Shown piece by piece: positions 14,201 through 26,200 of a stretch of 64,000 nucleotides of DNA. The stretch spans positions 2,079,501-2,143,500 of the forward strand of contig NC_135553.1 of NCBI RefSeq assembly GCF_964340395.1. Direction: 5' to 3'. Numbering within the stretch: the first letter of the stretch is position 1; the number at the start of each line of letters is the position of its first letter. A program made the position numbers and the translations under genes. The notes under the pieces are model-generated. The model made no database searches. It saw only the letters and a list, made by a program, of their open reading frames with translations, and was not told the DNA's origin. The stretch is from Glandiceps talaboti (taxonomy: Eukaryota > Hemichordata > Enteropneusta > Spengelidae).

Positions 14201-17200
14201 ATAACTATTGCAACTATTTTGGGGTTGAGTTTTTTAAAGAATATTGAACAATTTTCTTGGCATTTCATTTTTACATCGATTCTTTCCTTTTGTCACGTCG
14301 TTTTCGGCCATCAGCCACTACAGGTTTTGTGAACCAGCACCTGCTGGTTCACAAAAGGAGTAATAAAAACGATAGATATTGACGAAAAAGGCAGTTGCAA
14401 GCCTCGTCGCATGCGACGAATTGCTTCATGAGTTGCATGGTGTATTAACTGGGCTAATGTTTCGTCGTCTCGTGTCGAGCGAGATCTCTTGCATGGCATG
14501 TAGCATTTTTTGTAGCGACTGTGACGTGACCCGCGTCGTTTACATATTCATTCGTCGCAACTACGAAATAATTATTGAGTATGAATTACACGAACAATGC
14601 CAGTGATTACTGCCATTTTACATAACTTTCATGAAAAATGACTCCAACATTTCATAAGGTGCCAGAAATTAAAAATCTGTTACGTTTTATATGAAAAATC
14701 GTCAACGATTAAGTCACGCTTTTTGTAAATGTGCGGCCCCTGAGACACTTCCATTTTTTTTGAGAGTCCGCCTCAATAACAAGGTTGCAATTTGAAACCG
14801 TAAAAAATCACACGACTTTGTACACGCTATATATCTTTTCAATTCGGGAATTGACTAGGGAAAGTGGAAGCTAAACTGTAATTTTATGAGAGACACGTTA
14901 ATGCCACAAATATGCAGTATCACAAGGATCTGGTAAAATATCATTGAAAACGTTTAATTTGTACAAACGATAACATGATTCCTCTCGTTACTGGAATGTT
15001 TATTTTTATATAGAAAAAAACCCGCGCCATGGAGACTCAATGACGTGTTTCGATTTGACAGTTTGAATTGGTACAAATTGTTGATACATGCCACATAGAT
15101 GACATGGGCGAAACGTAGTTATGATTCCGCCCCTGATTGGATGATACATTTATTTGTCAATATGTCGTAAATAGTGACGGCTCCCTAATATACATGTATA
15201 TATAATATAACGTACAGATAATGTTTTGAATTTGATCAGGGTGGTTCTAAATTGCGAACACATGAGTCACATTTTTGTCGAAATGACTTGATATTCACAA
15301 TCTGTGGACCATATATAGGTCTGTCTGAAGTAGAATTGATTAGGAAATGTCATTTATCGTCATAGAATTCACTTGCACCATTCTTCATTTATGTGGGTTT
15401 TTTCATTTTTTTGTATATGATACTGATCAGCCAAGCGAGATCGCTAACATTTTTAAGATAAGAGATATTATCTCAATCTTAACATCGTCATGCTTCATAC
15501 ATTTTCGAACACAATCTATGACATTATGACATTGACAGACAAAGTTGTTCATTTATGGTGCAATACGTACAGTCCACATAGTTCTACAGGACCGCAAGGG
15601 GAACGTATCAGGGTTGTTCATGGATAAATAACTTACAGAAATTACATCTATGTGATATTGATATTGAAATTGCACGTTTATTTTAGTTCACATTATTTTA
15701 CTTTGAGTGTATGTGGTAGGTGAGGTGGGAGGGGTTTAAATTGTCGAGCAAATATATCAGTACATGCCAAAATTTGCAATACATACATTTACTTTAATGG
15801 AATGAAATAAATTATGTTATCAGGATGGTTTTTAAAAAATCATAAATTCATAGAATTGAAATTTGATGAATAAGGTCTGTAAAGGACATTTGAAATTCAA
15901 AAATTACACAATATCTCGAACTCGATATTAAGAACGCAATATGTTGCTGTTTTTTGTTGTCATCGTTGTTTTGGGGAATCATTGTCAATGAACCAAATCT
16001 ATCACAAGTTACTACTGAACAGCCTAAAGTTTCCCTGCTGTCTACATTGCGAAGCACACTTGTTTTTATAATAGAATATTCTCTGTGTATAATTTGGGTT
16101 TGTGTATTTTAAAGATGGACTTTCATTTTCGCATTGTGAAGTGCCGCTGAACAATAACATGATTGCGGCACTGTACAAATTCTAACTTTTTAATTATCTT
16201 TTATCTATCTTTTCAATATGACATTGTTCTATATTTTATAGTGGCCATTCACTTTTATGACAAAATATTGAAATAATGAGTTACAATTTAGTAAGTCGAA
16301 TTTCTATAAAATTATAATTTTATTGGAACTATCACTTGCAGAATGAATACTTCAATGGCTACAGGGTTAAAAAGCAAGTCCATCGTCGTGACAAAGCTAT
16401 TGCCATGGTAAATGCAGGTTGTAGAGTAGAATTGGATGAAAAGTCTGATATTGTGAAAGAGATGACTCTTAGCTTTGGTGGAACAGGACCAAGTGTTGTT
16501 ATGGCAACACAAATAACTAATAAAACAAAGGGAAGGTAAGTGGAATAGTTGGTGTTTTATCATTTTTGTCATCATGGTAAAAAGGTATGTTATTATATGT
16601 GTAGTATTCTATATATTGAAATTTATTTACATTGTAACCATCCCCCTTTCTTTTGTATCAAATTGTATCAGGAAATGGGATGACAATCTATTGAAGGATG
16701 TTCTCCAAATGTTAAATGAGGATCTTCCCATATCAGCAGAAGGTGGAATGGTAGAATATAGGAAAGCATTGGTGCAGAGTTACTTCTTTAAGTTCTACAC
16801 TAGAGTGCTAAGTGAACTGCATGAAAAACAGGTAACATCCTATCAATGAGGAAGTATTTCTGTAGGTTTCCCTTTCAAGCAAACCTTTCTGCTGATGTGT
16901 AGATTTGTCATCATCATCTTCTATCTCTTCTGTGGTAAATGTCACTGTTTTTTCACCCACACACACACACACACACATATATATACATAAAATGTAAACT
17001 TTATGTATGTTGTTTTTTCTTGTCCTGTTTTTTATTTCTAAAAGATATGGTAATTTGTTGAATCATAGACAAGGGAGAGACATTTTGACAGTCTTTGTGT
17101 GGCTGAATTCATAAATAGTAGCAGTTATCAGTGCATAACATGAATTACACCATGCACAAACCAAGTTGAACAAAAAAATATGGAATTTATACCCATTCTA

Positions 17201-20200
17201 ATCTTTGTTGTGAATTAAATGTTCTTTGTATTTTCTGTTGAAAGCCACACACAACAACTACTCCTTTACCAGATTTTCATGAATCTGCACTGTCAACCAT
17301 ACAGAAGGAAGAAACAACAGGAACACAACTGTTTCAGGTATGATTTATCTTCTTATTCGGAATGCTATGGGAATATTACATTTGATGGCTTGTCTTTGTA
17401 TCTATGTACTGTGCTGTGTATTCATTTTCTTTCAAATAGAGACATGTTTATTTACAGTATCCAGCCTTAGACCAATGTTCATTTTGCTTCTTGCTTCTAA
17501 TAGGCTATACCAGCTGGTCAATCTGCCAATGACCCAATAGGACGACCTCTTAGGAATGAATCTGGCATTCAGATAGTTAGTGGTGAAGCTGTGTACTGTG
17601 ATGACATACCACCAATACCAGGTAGATTTTTATAGAACACTGGAATTGATCAGCTAAAATGTGTACAATCAGAACGATCCTTTTATTAATACAGTGCCTG
17701 AGAGATAATGCTATTAACAGATACATTAAGGGATACGCAACTTTCTCTGGAAAATAAATCTGTAGCTGTTAATACTAATTCTGTCAACAATTTTGAATAA
17801 AATAGATCCAATTCAAATGATTAACAATTTTGAAATCTTGAAGAAAAATGTTCTCTTTCAATTTTCAGACCACCAGTCTATAATAATATGGTTCTGTTTA
17901 CTAGAAAATACAGGGTGAACAGCCTTGCTCAATCATAGGATCTTGAAAGTTTCTACCAACTGAAAAAATAACTTTTTGATACATGAAATATAAAGAAACT
18001 AAAGATTCACATTGTATCTCAATGGGCACAACTCCTAAGACCTACAATTTCATAATTTTGTTATATTCGGAAATAAACGATACACTCCAATTCAAAAGTG
18101 GTAGAAATGATATATCACATGTTGCTTTATAGATCATTTTAATTCTTTGATATAAATTTGATATTGTTTCTCCACCACAGGTGAATTATACTTTGCCCTT
18201 GTGTTGAGTAGACGTGCACATAGCAAGATCATGTAAGTGTAATTGATATGAATATGTGCTTCTAAGCTTCATATATAAAGTAATACTTTTTACAGCTTTC
18301 ATAAAAACTGTGTTTGAATATCACTGGCTAAAACAAACTATATATTCCATTCATTGATAGGCCATACATAAAGCAAAAATTTACAAACAGCAAATTTAGG
18401 AAAAACACTCATTTGGATGTTTCACCTTATCTGTTCAACTAAATATTTAAAATTTGACTTCTTGGTGCTTTCATCTTTTCTTTCAGTTTTGAAACACATA
18501 CATTTACCAGAATTTTTTACAAACTTGCTCAACTAATTATATTACTGTCATATTATTTATTTGAAAAATAGAAAATGAAATGAGAATCAGTTGTAACTGT
18601 ATCTAAGTTACATTTGTGTCCAAGTTATAACAGTAATTGTGTGGGTGTTTTAACTTGACACCACACAGAATTGCAGTGTGAGTAAAGAGAGATTGGATCA
18701 TTAATATCACCCTATGTTATTGTTCATCTATCTAGTTCAATTGATACATCTGCAGCCACATCATTGGATGGTGTTCACTGCTATGTTGGTATGGCTGATG
18801 TTACAGGAAAGAATTTGTTCGCTGGTGAAGATCCTAGTGACAATGATAAAGAAGTATTTGCCTCTGAAAAAGTAAGTCAGTTCACAGCCATGGTTAGTAG
18901 TGGTTTGGGATGTTTGGTGATGGGGCACTGTACCAGGCTAGTACTACATTTAACAGCATTTATGTATGTATGTATGTATGTATGTATGTATGTATATACA
19001 TACGTACGTATGTATGTGTGTGTGTGGGGGGTCCTGTTCACACACTCTATAATAGAATTTCTGAAACACCACAGTATTATAACATTTCAACTTATCTAAC
19101 GTTTTCCCCGTCGCATTTATAATTTTTCCTATTTGGGTTATAGGTTCTCCATGTGGGTCAGCTTATTGGTGGTATCGTAGCTGAGAGTCCTGAGTTAGCA
19201 AGCAAAGCAGCTAAGTTGGTCAAAGTTGTCTATGAAGATCTGGACTATGTACTTACTATAGAGGTATTAATTGTGGTTATCTTACAATACAAATTCTTGC
19301 TGGAGTGGATGAATGAACAATTGTAAATGGATAATATTAATTGATTGATTAATTGATTAATCAATTGATTGATTGATTATTTGAATGATCTAGTATTTGA
19401 TTGAAGGTTTTACTTAGACACTTTTTGTGGCATCATGGGAATGTCACATGACAAAATCTTATCATTTTTAATACACAAATCATGAAAGAGATTTTGTCAA
19501 AGTTACTGACTACCTGACTGACTGAATTATCTTGAGACAAGCAGTCATTGTTTTCTCTTAACTTGTAACTATTACTCCTTGACAGGAAGCCATTAAATGC
19601 GGGTCAGTTTTTGAACCTGTTTTGCAACTTGAAGATGGCAATGTGGAGGAACAGTTTGAACAGTCTGATCATGTCATTGAAGGTGAATTCTTTATTGGTG
19701 CCCAAAGTCACTTCTATATGGAGACTCAGTGTTGTGTTGTACGACCACAGGAACGTGATGAAATGATGGTACATTCTTCCAGTCAGGATTTCTTCAATGT
19801 ACAGGTTGGTGATGTGTTTCTCTCTTGACAATATCTCTTGGAAAGTTTTCTAAACAAGAACCATAGATTTGTTGATGAACACTTACATACAAATAGATGT
19901 TATCATCCCCAAATATTTTTCTTCGTTCAGCCAAGGAAAATACGAGTGACCTAAGGGGTCTTTGTAACTACAAGTCGCTATATGAGTAGTGACAACCCAT
20001 AAGTCACGAGTATTTTCTGGCTGAATGAAGAAAAAATTTGGAGAACAACATAGTTATTCCAGTGTCAGTAATATCAAAGACAAATCGGGGAAAGTAATGG
20101 CAATTTTGAATGTTTTGACTCATGTTTTGAACACATGTAACAAAACCAGCCTGACGTAGACACACATTGTTGTGGAACAATCAAGTCTATATTCCATATT

Positions 20201-23200
20201 TTTTCTTGAAGTTGGCTTGTGCATTTTTTAGTGTTCAGTATCAAGATTTATATCTTTCACTGACCTACAGTAGTATGTCAAGGACTATTACAAATCTTTT
20301 AAAAAGTTGTTATCTCAAACATTGTGTTTTTATACATGATAGGCAAATGTAAGAACAGCTCTGTCTTTCCTAGGGGCATTATTCTGAAGGAAGTGGGGCC
20401 ACAAGTATCTTTTGAAAAATCACAAAATTTCTCAATGTTTCACTGTTACAAGCATTGATATTCAGGGTCTGTTCAATAATTTGTTTGCTATGATGTAAGA
20501 ACTCACAAGGTTTACCTTTTGTATTGTACTGACTGCTTCTTTTATATGGTTGACAATAGCATCCATGATCAAAGTTTTAGCCAAGAGTCTGTTCCCAAAT
20601 CTGGGGTGATTCCTCTTGGAACACTTTTTCCAAATGGCATATTTTGAACTTTCAGTTCTTTATTTTCTTTCAAGTGCAGTTTTGTATCCTTATAATCTCA
20701 GTCAAGTCAGTCAGTCTGTCAGTCTGTCAGATACATTAATTTGTTACATGACATTAATTTTCACATGCAGAATATAGTGGCTGAAGTTCTTGGTATATCT
20801 TGTAACAAAGTCACTGTAAAAACAAGACGTCTTGGAGGGGGTTTTGGTGGCAAGGAATCACCTTCAAAATACGTTGCAGCTGCATGTGCTGTTGCAGCTA
20901 AAAAGTAAGTACTGAACCATAACAATCTTGTTCACAATAATGTACAATATAGATGCTGTGTTGTACAATATTTTGTTGTTTTGGCACCCTCCTAACTAAA
21001 CTGTACTTGGTGATTATAAAGGAATGTTAATGTTTTTTATGCAGGGTTGGAAAACCAGTTCGAATTATGTTAGAAAGAGATAAAGACATGCAGTTTGTTG
21101 GAACCAGACATACAGCTATTGCCAAGTACAAAGTTGGCTGCAGCAAAGAAGGAAAGTTGAAAGCAATGGAGATGGAACTGTTTTTTAATGCTGGTTTTGT
21201 TAAAGAAATTTCCTATCCAGTAAGTCATTGACTTCTTTTAAACTTGGCACAATGGTGATACATGACAGTGAAGTGTATGTACACCATTTTGTTTTGTCAA
21301 AGAACTTTCACAAGTAGTTGAAAGCCATAGTATGCACAATGTCTCAAGAACATAGTTACACCATTTCAGTGTCTACTAGTATTTCAGGAATGAACTTTCT
21401 TGTTATATATACATATTATTATATTCATTAACCATAGCTATTTGTAACCTACTGTTTATTTATGGGTAAGAAATTATTGTAATTTTTATTATTGTTGGCT
21501 TTGTTTAACCTTGATCAATTGTTGAGCCATTCTTACACAATGTCGAGGAAATGTAGCTTGATGCATCTTCCAAAAAAAATGTACTTTCAAGTTCATGAAA
21601 TCATTCAAAGTGCTCACATAGCTATTTGGATGCACTTTCTAATTTACCTAGCCTTTATAGAGATCATATCTAAGGTTATTTTTGACATATCATGGCATTC
21701 ATTCAGAATTGTCAATTATACGCACTTGAAGACTTTTCAATTATAGTAATTTGTTTTTAATTAATATGCAATGTGGTGGCCGCTTCGTGGCTCAGTGACT
21801 AGTACGCATGCGTGTCCTATATACTATGCGATGTTTTTTTGGTGATTTTACCCAAGGATGCATTGCAGCACAATGACTATGCATGCACGTTCTATATACT
21901 ATGCGCATTCTCCATGTGGAGGGCGCTGTCTACAATGTCATCTTGAAGCAGCTGGTCACAAATGAATCCCTGCACAAGGTTTTGGGCTTTGCCTAGTTAT
22001 GATATATTATGCAATTTTTAGGTTGTGACTCAAGGCCTATCATCCCTACACAATGCCTACAAGATTCCAGCCTATAAAGTGCATACTAAAGTGTGTAAGA
22101 CTAACATTACATCCTGTTGTGCTATGAGAGGTGCTGGTACACCCCAGGCTAATGCTATTATGGAGAGTATAATGGATGGTGTCATTAGGAAATGTGGCTT
22201 GAGTCCTGAAAAGGCAAGTATTTGTAATTTGCAGTAAATTAGAATGTAGTTATTATTTGGTATTTTCATAACAGCAAGAACAGTTGATTTTATATTTGAA
22301 TTTGCCCATGAATCATTTGGAAAGAATGAGTTTTACAACTATAACACCAAAGTAAAGCATTTTCTGTATTTACCACAATCATTTATAGCATCCATATCAA
22401 GTGTAAAAGTATACTGTTTCATTTGCTAATTGACCACATTAGAAAGGCCACATGCTAGGCTTGTAAATAACCAATTGAAACAGTATACTTTTACAGTTGA
22501 TGTGAATGCTGTAAGCGAATGTATCACATAGAGAAAGTGCTTTACTTCAGTGTTACTTGTTGTAAAATAAAATAAAATAAAAGTAAAGTATTCTACAGTA
22601 GTGATTGATTCTGATAAACAATTCTGGCATCAAATAACATCCCAGTGGCCAATGAAGAAATCGTTTATAATTCTGATAATTGGAATATGATGTGTTGAAT
22701 GGTAAGCTCTGTAAATATAGTGCATAAACCCACTGCTATAGTGTGTGATTTCTTATAAGACATTTTCAAGTTTATCCCACAGCTTTCCTAACTTATACTT
22801 TGAAACTTGTCAAGTAAGTTGCAAGTATCAAGTAGTTTATCTTAACTTTTGATCAAGTATGTACACTTGGAATACTTTTCTGACATTTCTGATCATCAAC
22901 TGTTTCTGATCACAACATTATTTAAAGTAACAGAAAAATAGTTATGGAAAGTTGTTTTTCTCTCTAACAATGTCAAGAAGGTCAGCGATATTGTTAATTT
23001 TGTCACCTAATAATTCCAACAGGTTCGAGAAATGAATTTTTATCAGGAAGGTGATGTTGATAATTTCTTTCAAGAAATGCCAGATATAGGAAATCTATAT
23101 CGGTGCTGGAATGAATGTTTACAACGCAGTGATTATTACCAACGTAAAGAAGAAGTTGAATCATTCAACAGGTACTGATTGGATCATAGACTACAATACA

Positions 23201-26200
23201 CTGTTACAGTAATTACACATGGTTTTCAAATATTTTTACAGGCTATAGGCTACAGGCTACAGGCTATATTATCTCAGTTAGCTCTATAAAAACTACCATG
23301 TAATCATGCAACTAAAATTCAGATAATTATTGTCGACGAATAGTACTGACTAAAACTTTCTTAAAAGTCATTGTTCTCAAAGGATCAAATCTTCATAACA
23401 TGTGTTGAAGTAAAGAGAGTTGTTGCCTGTACAGAACTTTTGAATTATTAATAATACAAGACAGAATATTTTGGAACACAGGCTAGTGTATTGTTTATTT
23501 TGGTGTTAGTCTTGTAAATGTTCACTTCACATCTTTTCTCTGCAGAACAAGTCGATGGAAGAAACGGGGATTGGCTATTGTACCCACCAAGAGAATTGTA
23601 GGAATCCAGTTGGCTTTCCTGAACCAGGTATTTACTTGGATGAAGTACACAGTGCTGATAACATAGTTTAAGAACAAATTAAATGTCAAATCGTCTAATC
23701 TTATTCTTCTGATAAATTTGAACAACTCTGATGTCATCAATTTGAACAATCCTGATGTCATGAATTTGAACATTTCTGATGATGTCATCTGAGTGTGAAT
23801 TTTGTGTGAAATCTTGTATTTTAACTTATATCTTTCGATCAATTTATAGTCAAGAAATGAAGTAACATGAAATCTTGTATTTGTTAGAATATCTTATATT
23901 TTTGATAAATTTAGCTAGGAGATATATAACTCATCATTTGATATATTAAGGTAATTGTCTACATCAAGAGAAGATAGTTTTCTGTATTCTATTTTTACTT
24001 GTTGTCAGGCATCAGCTTTGGTGCATGTTTACACTGATGGATCTGTATTACTAACTCATGGTGGTATTGAGATGGGTCAGGGACTATATACCAAGACAAT
24101 ACAGATAGCAAGTCGTGTTCTACGCATACCACCTGAACGTATCCACATCAATGAGACGAGCACAGATAAAATTCCAAATGCAACACTAACTGCAGGATCA
24201 ACTGGAACTGAGCTGGTTGGAAATGCTGTTAAGGTATATCTAACTATTTCTGTCATGTATAATCATTTACTGAAATGGTTGTCAGAGATTTGGTAGATTT
24301 TTAGACAGTTGGTCAGGGAAATATATATTGCCTGTATGAAATACAGTTCTTATAAGGGGACAACACTGTATGTACTCGAACTCTTGAAGTTTGCATAATT
24401 TTGTTTTCTCTGTGTGATCTTCTACAAATGGAACTAGCTTCTTCAGAAGTTGATAGATTTACCCAAAATTCAATTCTTTTATGTCAAAAATGTAATAGTA
24501 TACAAAATTGACACAAAAGAGAGAGGAGAACCTGAAATGTTTAGTCTTAGTCCTGTCTACAATGACATTTCCAGAAAAAGTACTCACAATCCATTCTTTT
24601 GACAATCAGATTGCCTGTGAAACTCTGATGGAGCGACTGGAACCAATTATGTATGAAAATCCCAAAGGATCATGGGATGACTGGGTAAGGTTTAAATCCT
24701 ACATGCTTTTTGGAACCACACATTCAACTACCAAGAGTTTGGATAATTGAAGAAACTTAATGTAGAAGTTAGAACTTTTAATAAAATTGTCACTAATTTC
24801 TACAGACCAATTTGAAAGTTCTATTTACTTTAAATTCTGTATAGGTTCAGGCTGCATACTTCAATAGAGTCAGTTTATCTGCTTCAGGATTTTTCAAGTG
24901 AGTACAAACACTTTTCCCATATTTTCTTTAATATTCAGTCATAAACTTAAATACACTTGCCATATCTATGTAAATGTATAACATATATTTCTGACATTTT
25001 CTTTTGTCAACTAATCCTGTTTAAAATTTTAGTGGATATTTATGTTACACTTACTTCAATTATGCTTTAAATTTGTTTTGTTTCACAAATTCAGCCATTA
25101 GAATAACACTAACTGACTAAGGGTAACATCGAATCATAGCAGCTATGTATGGATCATCCTTGTGTTTTTTACATTGACTCCAGTACCATCCCACTTTCCA
25201 GACAAACTAAAATAAGCTTTATGAAAGACAGTTTAACTGTAAAAAATGTAAACTCCTGTAAGCTATTCTGTCCATAGACATAAATATGATTGTGAATCCA
25301 CTGACTCATTTAACTTCTGTAACCTATTCTGTCCACAGACATAAACATGAATGTGAAACCACTGACTCATTTAACTTCTGTAACCTATCCTGTCCATAGA
25401 CATAAACATGAATGTGAATCCACTGACTCATGTAACTTCTGTAACCTATTCTGTCCATAGAAATAAACATGAATGTGAAACCACTGATTCATTTAACTTC
25501 TGTAACCTATTCTGTCCATAGACATAAACATGAATGTAAATCCACTGACTCATTTAACTTCTGTAACCTATGCTGTCCATAGACATAAACATGAATGTGA
25601 ATCCACTGACTCATTTAACTTCTGTAACTATCCTGTCCATAGACATAAACATGAATGTGAATCCACTGACTCATTTAACTTCTGTAACCTATCTTGTCCA
25701 TAGACATAAACATGAATGTGAAACCACTGACTCATTTAACTTCTGTAACCTATCCTGTCCATAGACATAAACATGAATGTGAATCCACTGACTCATTTAA
25801 CTTCTGTAACCTATCCTGTCCATAGACATAAACATGAATGTGAATCCACTGACTCATTTAACTTGTGTAACCTATCTTGTCCATAGACATAAACATGAAT
25901 GTGAATCCACTGACTCATTTAACTTTTGTAACATATCCTGTCCATAGACATAAACATGAATGTGAATCCACTGACTCATTTAACTCCTGTAACCTATTCT
26001 GTCCATAGACATAAACATGAATGTGAATCAACTGACGCATTTAACTTCTGTAACCTATCCTGTCCATAGACATAAACATGAATGTGAATCCACTGACTCA
26101 TTTAACTCCTGTAACCTAATCTGTCCATAGACATAAACATGAATGTGAATCAACTGACTCATTTAACTTCTGTAACCTATCCTGTCCATAGACATAAACA

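Larger units (their letters stand above)
10897..17337 (+). other. Exons 7-15: FAD-binding domain and its C-terminal lobe
   Basis: These exons encode residues 190-563. The block begins with the family linker [13 protein letters not shown]. The FAD-binding segment reads KLVVGNAEL and then passes directly to KFELMG across the exon 8/9 junction. Bovine xanthine dehydrogenase has about four more residues there (Gly-Ile-Glu-Met). Later come [10 protein letters not shown] in exon 11, and in exon 12 [14 protein letters not shown], matching the conserved F-x-T/S-GYR stretch near the flavin and nicotinamide site. Exons 13-14 give the lobe containing SFGGTGPS. The Tyr of GYR is kept, which is compatible with a dehydrogenase using NAD, but that is inference. 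Confidence 0.9.

Noticed and set aside
25570-25764. Repeat-encoded peptide from the 61-bp array
   Set aside because: The unit is not a multiple of three, so no frame persists; the array lies between two exons that join correctly without it.
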